The notes under the pieces: generated by a model
The model's database searches: none
Told to the model about the DNA's origin: nothing
The model's input: the letters and a program-made list of their open reading frames with translations, nothing else
Position numbers and translations under genes: made by a program
Source: Chitinophagia bacterium
GTDB lineage: Bacteria > Bacteroidota > Bacteroidia > Chitinophagales > Chitinophagaceae
Reading direction: 5' to 3'
DNA: 34,202 nt
Assembly: GCA_021324175.1 (NCBI GenBank)
Contig: JAJPJP010000238.1
Span: forward strand, 1-34,202
In this document: in pieces, positions 16,287-22,996 of the stretch
How the letters are laid out: each line of letters begins with the position of its first letter
Position numbering within the stretch: position 1 is the stretch's first letter

Positions 16287-18737
16287 CTATTCCGCTCGGA
16301 GACTATCCACAGGATTCGCAGTTGCAGCACGAAATGTCCTCAAAACAAGCACAAGCATTCCAACGATCATCATGGACACGCCGCTAAGAGCGAATATCCA
16401 CCAACTCAGTGTCGTCTTAAATGCAAAATCATCCAGCCATTTATGAGCGAAATACCAGGCGACGGAAAAGCCGATAACATATGCCAGTAGCATCAATTTC
16501 AACAGATTTTTTGAAAGCAATACCAAGATTTGCGAAACAGTCGCTCCCAGCACTTTGCGAATACCTATTTCTTTTACCCGACTGGCTGCCATAAAAGTTG
16601 CCAGTCCAAGAAGCCCGAGGCAGCTGATAAATATGGCAAGACCAGTAGCCCACTTTAGGAGAGTCGATAAGCGGATATCGCTTCTGTAAATATCTTCTGT
16701 CGCCTTGTCGAAAAAGGTGTATTCAAAATCTCTTTCGGGGTATTTCTGCTTGAATATTTTTCTAGTTCTATTTAGTGCAACCTGCCAGGAAGAGATATTG
16801 TTTGAATCCAGCAAAAGCGCAATTCTTCCGCCGATTGAGTTACTCGCCATATATACAAGGGGTTCCACGGGTAGATGCAGGCTTTGCATATTAAAGTCTT
16901 TCATTATCCGAACCACGGCGTAACCTTTCGGTAAACCGTAGAGGTTCACCACTGAACCTAAGGCATCGCTCGGGTGCTCAAATCCCATTTCTTTGGTCAA
17001 GCTGGCATTTGCCAAAACTTCGCGAAGGTTGCCGGTGGTATCGACATGTGCGGTACGCCCGGCAAGCAGTGAGATATTAAACACTTTAATGTAGTTTGAA
17101 TCTCCGTCTTTAATCGCAATGAGGTTGGTAAAAGTCTTCTTTTTTCCATGAAATTCAAACGTAGCGCGTGAGTTACCCTCGGCGTATGGCTCCGCGCTTC
17201 CATATGAAGTGAGATTTTGGATCTGCGGAATTTTTCTCAATTCATCGATCAAAACCGCTTGCCGTTTATCATCAAAGGAAATGAAAGGGACATTAAAATA
17301 CACAATGCCGTCCTTGCGCGCACCAACATCGGCATTCAGCTCATAATGTACTTGCTTCCCGACAATGATGACAATGATCAAAAATACTTGGGCGACCACA
17401 AATTGGAAGATAGTCAGTATTTCCCTCAATCGTCCTCGGCCGGGTCTCTCGGTATTTGCGGTTTGACCCTTTAATACAAGTGCGGGTCGAAAATTGGCCA
17501 GTACGAATCCGGGATAGAGACCGGCAAGAACTGTAACAAGTGTAGTGACGACGAAAAGAAAGACAATTATGCTCAGCTGAAAGAGGAGTCCCGCACCAAA
17601 TCCTTCGGGCAAAAAGCTAATGAACATCCTGATGACTAGAGGTGAAATCAAAAGCGCTAAAGTCGATGCAAAAAGAGCGACTACGAATGTCTCAATGAGA
17701 AATTGAAAAACAATTTGTCTTTTGACGCCGCCCAATGACTTCCGCACGCCGATTTCTTTTGCCCGAATGGTTGAATGCGAAGTAGATAGATTAATAAAAT
17801 TGATGACAGCAAGCAGAAGTAATATTACCGCCAGTCCGATAAGTTCTCTCAAAACCGATTTGTCGGCCCTGCCAAACACCAATTCACCATTTTGAGGAAT
17901 ACCAAAATGAATTTGGTTCAGAGGCTGCAAGGCGGCTGTAAACTGAAAGTTAGGATCTTTTACTCTCACGTGAGCGGCGTACAGCTTTCTTATTTGCCTC
18001 TCAATTCCAGCCACATTGGCGGTCTTATTAATCCGCAAAAAACAGTTAAAGCCATAATAATTGGCGTTCCAGTCATGGACCATGTAATTCCACCTCTTTG
18101 ATGAAGTAAATGTAGAATACGAAATAAAGGCAGTCTTATCGATATCGGTGTGCTCACGCAAATCAGCTACGATTCCTGTGACTGTTGTTATCGTGCTGTC
18201 GCCATATTGAATATTCTTGCCCATTATCTCATCGATGCTGAGTCCTGGAAAATACTTTTTGGCGACAGAAAGTGAAAGCACCACCTGGTTGGGTCTTGCA
18301 AAGGCAAACGTGAGTTGTCCCCGTAGCCATTCGTGCGGAAACATGCGGAAGTATTCTTCATCGGTGAAAACTATCCCGCTCTCATTGTTAAAGACGCGAC
18401 TCGGTTCACTATTTCCATGTAAAGGCTTAACCTGGAAATCAGGGCCCTGGAAAGATTTATAGCGACAGACCTCCGTCACGCCGGTGATCGTGTTCTTAAT
18501 TGCATCAGCAGCTGGGACAGGAACACCAAACAAATCCCCTTCAACGCGGTGGGCATTCAACCTGTAGATTTCGCTTGCATGTGGCTCCCATTTGTCAAAA
18601 CTATAGTCGTATTGTACGATAAGGAAAATGATGATGGAGGCGCTGAGTCCGACACCTAAACCAAGAACATTAATGGCCGAATAGATTTTGTTCCGGATAA
18701 GGTTTCTCCATGCAATCTTTAAGTAATGCTTGACCAT
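16287..18737 (-). CDS. Orphan FtsX/MacB-type ABC transporter permease (C)
   Basis: This is an 816-residue product starting MVKHYLKIAWRNLIRNKIYS at 18737, the family's usual N-terminus. TM1 lies at ~20-43 (NVLGLGVGLSASIIIFLIV). A first periplasmic MacB_PCD-like domain precedes the FtsX helices with AVINFINLSTSHSTIRAKEI and GVRKSLGG. A linker helix (FQFVVAQVFLIIVIIV), a second periplasmic domain and a last FtsX domain with VKEIGIRKVLGATV and LSWWIFALSG follow; the protein ends ATANPVDSLRAE. It is complete and probably functional. No ATPase is encoded nearby. The TonB-domain gene lies 77 bp downstream, and the scar with a TnpB fragment lies just upstream. A weak form of the shared upstream element is 74 bp before the start (18811-18827). 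Confidence 0.92.
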   Translation of the reverse strand: MVKHYLKIAWRNLIRNKIYSAINVLGLGVGLSASIIIFLIVQYDYSFDKWEPHASEIYRLNAHRVEGDLFGVPVPAADAIKNTITGVTEVCRYKSFQGPDFQVKPLHGNSEPSRVFNNESGIVFTDEEYFRMFPHEWLRGQLTFAFARPNQVVLSLSVAKKYFPGLSIDEIMGKNIQYGDSTITTVTGIVADLREHTDIDKTAFISYSTFTSSKRWNYMVHDWNANYYGFNCFLRINKTANVAGIERQIRKLYAAHVRVKDPNFQFTAALQPLNQIHFGIPQNGELVFGRADKSVLRELIGLAVILLLLAVINFINLSTSHSTIRAKEIGVRKSLGGVKRQIVFQFLIETFVVALFASTLALLISPLVIRMFISFLPEGFGAGLLFQLSIIVFLFVVTTLVTVLAGLYPGFVLANFRPALVLKGQTANTERPGRGRLREILTIFQFVVAQVFLIIVIIVGKQVHYELNADVGARKDGIVYFNVPFISFDDKRQAVLIDELRKIPQIQNLTSYGSAEPYAEGNSRATFEFHGKKKTFTNLIAIKDGDSNYIKVFNISLLAGRTAHVDTTGNLREVLANASLTKEMGFEHPSDALGSVVNLYGLPKGYAVVRIMKDFNMQSLHLPVEPLVYMASNSIGGRIALLLDSNNISSWQVALNRTRKIFKQKYPERDFEYTFFDKATEDIYRSDIRLSTLLKWATGLAIFISCLGLLGLATFMAASRVKEIGIRKVLGATVSQILVLLSKNLLKLMLLAYVIGFSVAWYFAHKWLDDFAFKTTLSWWIFALSGVSMMIVGMLVLVLRTFRAATANPVDSLRAE

Positions 18738-18810
18738 GGTGAAGTACCGGCTTTTAAGAAACTGTGGCAGCCAAAAGCAAACACCACAGGTCTAACCTTA
18801 ATTTAAAGAT

Positions 18811-18827
18811 AAAACGAATTGCCGACA
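18811..18827 (-). promoter_or_regulatory. Weak copy of the permease upstream element ahead of permease C
   Basis: On minus the sequence TGTCGGCAATTCGTTTT keeps TGT at 1-3, an internal A-rich position and CG at 12-13 of the element, 74 bp before the permease start, with TTCAAAATT upstream. The match is poor on its own and counts only by position. Confidence 0.2.
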
Positions 18828-18853
18828 GATTTGCCTGGTCTTAATTTTGAATC

Positions 18854-19039
18854 TTATCGAAGGAGCCTACTTCGGCGCCCTCGGTGGTTTTGAGAAATAT
18901 TTTTTGAGTGCTGCATGATGTTTTTAGCGGCATTCAGGTCCTTTTTATGGATTGCTCCGCATTCAATGCAAATCCACTCGCGATCGCTTAGTGCGAGTGT
19001 TTCATGAATTGCTCCACAATCCGAGCAGGTTTGAATGAA
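18854..19039 (-). pseudogene. C-terminal fragment of an IS605-type TnpB
   Basis: The minus frame ending at 18854 encodes, from about 19039, the zinc-ribbon and last RuvC motif of TnpB (OrfB_Zn_ribbon type): [19 protein letters not shown], then [18 protein letters not shown]. The two CxxC pairs are intact and the Asp of the final RuvC motif (KKDLNAA) is present, but the upstream RuvC-I and -II parts and the whole N-terminal domain are missing. Before residue ~44 of the frame the sequence is out-of-frame permease code. So this is a ~60-codon relic, not a nuclease gene. No TnpA and no left end were found. Confidence 0.85.
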
Positions 19040-19187
19040 ACCGATCGGTACTGAGTTCGAAACTGGTGAGCATATAGACAATAAAACAGGAAGTAATGCC
19101 AATCGCGAGACTGAGGATATTGATCGAGGTCTGCACTTTGTGCTTCCACAATTTACGTATCGCAACAAGCCAGTAACTCTTTACCAT
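19034..19187 (-). pseudogene. N-terminal remnant of an FtsX-type permease, cut by TnpB fragment
   Basis: From ATG 19187 on minus the frame reads [19 protein letters not shown], then [20 protein letters not shown] and [10 protein letters not shown], which is a typical permease start through TM1 and the conserved F(E)LS.DRFH segment. Directly after DRFH the family sequence (normally ..ADRIYR) stops and the TnpB zinc-ribbon code begins in another frame. About 50 codons survive. The join near 19034 marks an insertion followed by deletion of most of both genes. Confidence 0.85.
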
Positions 19188-19259
19188 AAAAAAAATTCGT
19201 TAATCATGGATCCTTGTGCGGTCAATCCGTGGACAACCCCCGACTCCCACTAAGCCCTG

Positions 19260-20147
19260 TTAATTCTCGACGCGCAAACCGTTCTTATTGAACCTGATCA
19301 TCCCGGAATTCAGACCGTATTGCCCGCTAAGATATTTTTCATGATATTTCTTAAAAACGTCCTCAGGCTGTCGCACGCCGTTCACCTTCATTTCATCATC
19401 ATCAATCATGCACTCCCGGAGCTCACTACCGCTTGAAATAATTTTATCGCTGATCAGATCACTGGTAAGGTCCTTTTCCATCTTCTCCATCAATTTTGCC
19501 TGGGCTTTATTCTTCTCCGCCTGGATTTCATTGAGCCGGGCCTGCTCCTGGTTTTTTGCAGCCTGTATCTCATTTAACTTCACCTGCTCCTCGTTTTCCT
19601 TCTCCTGCTGCCGGTTTTTCTCGACCTGTTCTTCATTTCGCTTGACCTGTTCCACGTTGAGCCGTTGCTGCTCTTCGTTACGCTTGGCCTGCTCGATGTT
19701 TTTTTCAACCTGGATTTCATTGAGCCGAACTTGCTCACGGTTTTTTTCCTCCTGGATTTCATTCCGGCGGCTCTGTTCCCGGTTCTTAGCAGCCTGGATC
19801 TCATTTAACCGCGCCTGCTCCCGATTTTTTTTCTCCTGTTCTTTCATCTTTTGCCGGACGGAAGAGATAAGGTCTGCATATTTACCCCAGTTTGCAGGCG
19901 GAACTTTTTCGCCATCGATGGTGAGCTTGATCATTGAGTCACCCACAAAGACCACGAAATAAATCTTATCATCAGATGTAAACTGGACACGCTCCACCCG
20001 TTTGCCATTTTCGTCATCATAGAGATCATATTGACTGATGTCGGTGATGTCCTTCATGCGATTTTGTGCCTTCAGCGTGAAGGAGGAAAACATCAGGAGC
20101 AGTAAAAGCCCCTGTTTCAAATTGCTCAAATTCATATTCAAACTCAT
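19260..20147 (-). CDS. Secreted coiled-coil protein with Asn/Gln heptad array
   Basis: The 295-residue protein has a signal peptide (about 1-28, ending LKAQ), a small beta-rich domain at ~31-98 (VQFTSDDKIYFVVFVGDSM) and then 16 unbroken heptads, residues 108-219. In each heptad Asn is followed three residues later by Gln: Asn at 108, 115, 122 and so on to 213, Gln at 111, 118 and so on to 216. Alternate heptads read close to LNEIQAA and KNREQAR, giving a 14-residue super-repeat of high charge. The C-terminal ~70 residues (MKVNGVRQPEDVFKKYHEKY) resemble a tail motif I associate with Bacteroidota M56-linked proteins. The gene is third after blaI and the M56 gene, 151 bp downstream of the latter. 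The same heptad array is in the M56 protein, so a partner role in the periplasm is inferred. Confidence 0.85.
   Translation of the reverse strand: MSLNMNLSNLKQGLLLLLMFSSFTLKAQNRMKDITDISQYDLYDDENGKRVERVQFTSDDKIYFVVFVGDSMIKLTIDGEKVPPANWGKYADLISSVRQKMKEQEKKNREQARLNEIQAAKNREQSRRNEIQEEKNREQVRLNEIQVEKNIEQAKRNEEQQRLNVEQVKRNEEQVEKNRQQEKENEEQVKLNEIQAAKNQEQARLNEIQAEKNKAQAKLMEKMEKDLTSDLISDKIISSGSELRECMIDDDEMKVNGVRQPEDVFKKYHEKYLSGQYGLNSGMIRFNKNGLRVEN
19491..19829 (-). repeat. DNA encoding 16 N-x-x-Q heptads (secreted protein)
   Basis: This is a degenerate 21/42-bp periodic tract encoding residues 107-219 of the secreted protein. The protein period is exact (Asn every seventh residue, 16 times; Gln at +3, 16 times), while codons vary between copies. 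That argues for selection on the protein pattern and not for recent tandem duplication. Confidence 0.85.
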
Positions 20148-20298
20148 GTTCTTGATTTTTTAGATTTAGAAAATAGTTTAGCATTTCGTCACAATCTGAT
20201 GGCGACTGGCATGAAAAACCACTAAATAATGATTGATCTATGGCCGCTGGCTGCAGGGAGTGCGCAGTTCACATGCGTAAGCGGCTCTCTCGATTCGA

Positions 20299-21936
20299 CT
20301 AGTCGGTAATATTTGCCTGTGTCTTTCTTATTTCGTTTAATTTTTCAAGATCTGATTCCTGTTGTCTTAATTTTTCCAATTGCTCTTTTAAATTACTTTG
20401 TGTTTGTGTTTGGCTTGCAGCCTGCATTTCATTGATCAGCACCTGTTCCTGGTTCTTTAAGACCTGGATTCTATTGAGCCACTCCTGGTCAAGGTTTTTT
20501 GCCTCCTGGATTTTATTAAGCCTCGCTTGTTCTTCGTTCTTTCTGACTTGGACTTGATTCAGCAAAACCTGCTTCCTGTTCTTTTCGGCTTGGATCGCAT
20601 TTAACCGTTCCTGTTCCTTATTCTTTTCTTGCTGTATTACATTCTGTCTGGCCTGTTCCTGATTTTTTTCCTCCAGTTCCGCGCTGACTTTCGCCTGCTT
20701 TACAATAGGATTTTGTACTGCTTCACCCAGGTGGCTGGTTGTGGGCTTTTGTTTCCTAAACGTATGAGGCGTGACTTGTCCTGCATCCTTTGTCCTTGGT
20801 GTAATCTTAACAGGCGCGACAGGAACTGGCGCGATTGCAGCAATCGCAGCCACCGCAGCTCTCTCCACGGGCTGCTTAGCAATCTTGGCCCTGGGTTGCC
20901 TCGCTGCGACAACCGCGCTGGTTACGGAGATCAATATCGCGATCAACCCTCCAAGCAAAAATCCCTTTTCCAATCCCCCGAATTTTTGATGCCCGTTATT
21001 CAAAATACGGCTCACGCGCTGAAGCAATTGATTCTTTTTACCCGGGAAAGCCACAGCATAGGATCCGTCGCCGAATGAAAATTCCTTAAAACTGATCAGG
21101 GCCTCAATAAACTCACGTTTATTCCCAGTTTGCTCGATGGCCAGATCATCACAACAATTCTCACGTTCCTCTCTCAACAACGAAGACATCCAAACCAAGC
21201 CGGGATTAAAAAAGAAAACGGTTTCAGTGATGGTCTGCACCATGTTGACCAGGTAATCGCTGCGCCGAATATGAGCCAGTTCATGGATCAATACCGCTTC
21301 TACCTGTTGCGCGGGCAGGCCGGTAAGAAATCCCAGTGGTACCAGGATTACCGGCTTGATATGACCGATGACCATCGGGATGGTGATATACCCGGACTCG
21401 AGCAACTGCACCGCTTTAAAAATAGCAAGCCTTTGACAAATCCGATCGATTCTCCTCTGCCATTCTCCTGATGGCAAAAAAACACGCCGCCGTCTTGCTC
21501 TTTGAAGAAATAAGATTCCGCCCGTAAGTTTTGTCGCGCGATACAAAAACAAGATCAACCAGAGGCCGGTGATCAGGAGGGAATTTGAAGAGACAAAATC
21601 AGCCAGCGTACCCGACAGTTGATTGAGTGCCGGGATCAGTATTTTAAATCCGGAAGCTGGGCTGTTGCCTTGCTGATGAGTTGTCTTGGGTAAAAAACCT
21701 TCCAGTGAGAGTTGATTCCATTCATACATGAATGTGAGTACGCAGGCAACGAGGAAAAGCACGCACATGAAGCCGACCATGTTGTAACGCAGGGTCGATC
21801 GCGCCTTTCTGTACACGATTAAAAATGCCGCCGCAATCCCTGCAAACAGCAAACCCTGCCAGAGAGAATGGATCAGCATCAGGCTAAATGCCTGTATAAA
21901 ATGCTGTGCGGTTATTATGGAGACTTCAAGATGCAT
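20299..21936 (-). CDS. M56 (BlaR1/MecR1-type) sensor metallopeptidase with Asn/Gln coiled coil
   Basis: The 545-residue protein has the BlaR1/MecR1 membrane peptidase layout: helices near 20-42, 53-71 and 117-135, a cytoplasmic zinc peptidase with HELAH at 218-222 and the downstream acidic segment REERENCCDDLA at 255-266, and a last membrane helix at ~326-346. Beyond it, where staphylococcal BlaR1 has an extracellular penicillin-binding domain, this protein has an Ala/Pro-rich linker (350-415) and 12 unbroken heptads (Asn425 to Asn502 every seven, Gln at +3), then a short Gln/Leu-rich helix. So the input is unlikely to be a covalently bound beta-lactam. The peptidase presumably cleaves the BlaI-type repressor encoded 6 bp upstream. 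The downstream gene makes a secreted protein with the same heptads. Confidence 0.9.
   Translation of the reverse strand: MHLEVSIITAQHFIQAFSLMLIHSLWQGLLFAGIAAAFLIVYRKARSTLRYNMVGFMCVLFLVACVLTFMYEWNQLSLEGFLPKTTHQQGNSPASGFKILIPALNQLSGTLADFVSSNSLLITGLWLILFLYRATKLTGGILFLQRARRRRVFLPSGEWQRRIDRICQRLAIFKAVQLLESGYITIPMVIGHIKPVILVPLGFLTGLPAQQVEAVLIHELAHIRRSDYLVNMVQTITETVFFFNPGLVWMSSLLREERENCCDDLAIEQTGNKREFIEALISFKEFSFGDGSYAVAFPGKKNQLLQRVSRILNNGHQKFGGLEKGFLLGGLIAILISVTSAVVAARQPRAKIAKQPVERAAVAAIAAIAPVPVAPVKITPRTKDAGQVTPHTFRKQKPTTSHLGEAVQNPIVKQAKVSAELEEKNQEQARQNVIQQEKNKEQERLNAIQAEKNRKQVLLNQVQVRKNEEQARLNKIQEAKNLDQEWLNRIQVLKNQEQVLINEMQAASQTQTQSNLKEQLEKLRQQESDLEKLNEIRKTQANITD
20413..20667 (-). repeat. DNA encoding 12 N-x-x-Q heptads (M56 sensor)
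   Basis: This tract encodes residues 424-508 of the M56 protein. Asn is at 425, 432, 439 and on to 502, with Gln three residues after each and no break. The pattern is the same as in the adjacent secreted protein, and the codons are not identical between copies. Confidence 0.85.
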
Positions 21937-21942
21937 GTTCTC

Positions 21943-22338
21943 TTACTTGTCTAGCTGGTTTAACAGGTCTCTTATTTTCTTTAGTTCATCAGGGGATGTT
22001 TTGTCGTTGCCGAGCAAAGCCACCAAAAGATTGCTGGGCGAGCCATCATAGGTTGAAGCGATAAACCGGTCCAGGAGACCGCTTTTCACTTTGCTTTCAT
22101 CCAGTGCTGAGCGGTAAACATGTTTCATGCTGCTTTCATCGCGATCAAGCATTCCTTTTTCCCTCATAACCTGCATAAGCTTCAATGTCGACGTATAAAT
22201 TACTGCTTCCTTCTGTTCATTCAGGGTGTCGTGTACAAACCGCACCGTCGACGGGCCATGCTTCCAGAGAATCCTGAGCACATCCATCTCAGTTTTTGTC
22301 GGAACCACAGTTGCATTTAATTGATTTTTCTCTGTCAC
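21943..22338 (-). CDS. BlaI/MecI/CopY family transcriptional repressor
   Basis: The 131-residue protein is a full-length BlaI/MecI-type winged-helix repressor (PF03965 type): PTKTEMDVLRILWKHGPSTV at 13-32, then VHDTLNEQKEAVIYTSTLKLMQ covering the recognition helix region, MLDRDESSMKHVYRSAL as the wing, and a C-terminal dimer domain (LVALLGNDKTSPDELKKIRD) holding the usual protease-sensitive region. The start is GTG at 22338; an in-frame TGA lies six bases upstream, so no longer form is possible. It is the first gene of the operon with the M56 peptidase, whose ATG follows after 6 bp. A large dyad at 22348-22381 sits just upstream and probably serves for autoregulation. Confidence 0.92.
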   Translation of the reverse strand: MTEKNQLNATVVPTKTEMDVLRILWKHGPSTVRFVHDTLNEQKEAVIYTSTLKLMQVMREKGMLDRDESSMKHVYRSALDESKVKSGLLDRFIASTYDGSPSNLLVALLGNDKTSPDELKKIRDLLNQLDK

Positions 22339-22342
22339 AAAT

Positions 22343-22350
22343 CAAAGGTA
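22343..22350 (-). promoter_or_regulatory. Possible Bacteroidota -7 element of the blaI operon
   Basis: On minus the bases TACCTTTG fit the Bacteroidota -7 consensus TAnnTTTG and end 4 bp before the GTG start. If used, the message would be nearly leaderless. No well-spaced -33 TTG was found, so this is tentative. Confidence 0.25.
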
Positions 22351-22381
22351 TGTATAAAAAACGTACGTTTTGATAGTATAC
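22348..22381. promoter_or_regulatory. 34-bp dyad, probable BlaI-type operator
   Basis: A perfect 14-bp palindrome, AAAACGTACGTTTT (22358-22371), is centred between outer GTAT (22348-22351) and ATAC (22378-22381) arms at equal distance from the centre. It lies 10-43 bp upstream of the blaI start, overlapping the likely promoter. BlaI/MecI repressors bind dyads in such positions, so autorepression of the three-gene operon is inferred. Confidence 0.55.
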
Positions 22382-22589
22382 AAAAGATTTTTTTTGAAGT
22401 ATTTTGCAACTAGTTGAATATAAGTCGTTTGATTATTCCCGAGGAGGTAATTACCTGGATGGGTTTATGACCAACATGCGATCGTTAAATACATACATAT
22501 TCGGAGACTTTCATGTATATAAAATTATATTCCCGACGGATAATAAAATGGCACTGTTATAGTGGCTTGTTTAGCCACAAAAACTGGTC

Positions 22590-22800
22590 ATGCTCGCCAA
22601 TTATATGCGCTGGGCGCTCCGCCATTTTATTAGAAATAGGCAATACGCACTGATAAACGTACCCACATAGAACTTCCCTGAGTTGGTGGATTTTCCTCGC
22701 ATCTGGAATGGCCGCCATCTTAATTGCCTTATTTACAATCTGCATTCAGCTCCTGAAAACATCAAGGACCAACCCTATCAAAAGCTTGCGAAGTGAATAA
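22590..22800 (+). pseudogene. FtsX-type permease reduced to its two ends by internal deletion
   Basis: From ATG 22590 the plus strand reads MLANYMRWALRHFIRNRQYA and LINV, a family N-terminus. It then passes near 22660-22675 straight into another frame reading TSLSWWIFLASGMAAILIAL and ending TNPIKSLRSE with TAA at 22800, which is the family's last helix and C-terminus. About 24 N-terminal and 45 C-terminal codons are joined with a frame change, so some 700 codons were lost in between. The intact permease D starts 197 bp further downstream. Confidence 0.85.
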
Positions 22801-22996
22801 CAACCCTGAATTCAGGCATTGAAAAAATCTCGGGACAGCTCAGAGTTGATCATACAATTTATCATTGCGCATTTGCCATGAGGACAAGAGACTCGATGGG
22901 TTGCCGATCAGATCCAATCAGTTTTTTTATTTACCTGCAAAGTGCTTATTTTATACTAGCAAAAATCTAAGGTTCTTCTCACCTAACAGCCCAACC

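Noticed and set aside
19491-20667. Periodic DNA in the coiled-coil genes as a CRISPR or tandem repeat array
   Set aside because: The period is in the protein (7 residues) and inside open reading frames; copies vary in DNA and there are no spacers.
22548-22580. Sigma-54 type promoter suggested by TGGCAC
   Set aside because: The required TTGC-type -12 element is not at the right distance.
22557-22745. 62-codon minus frame opposite the collapsed permease
   Set aside because: The plus strand shows clear permease ends here, so the minus frame is a shadow.
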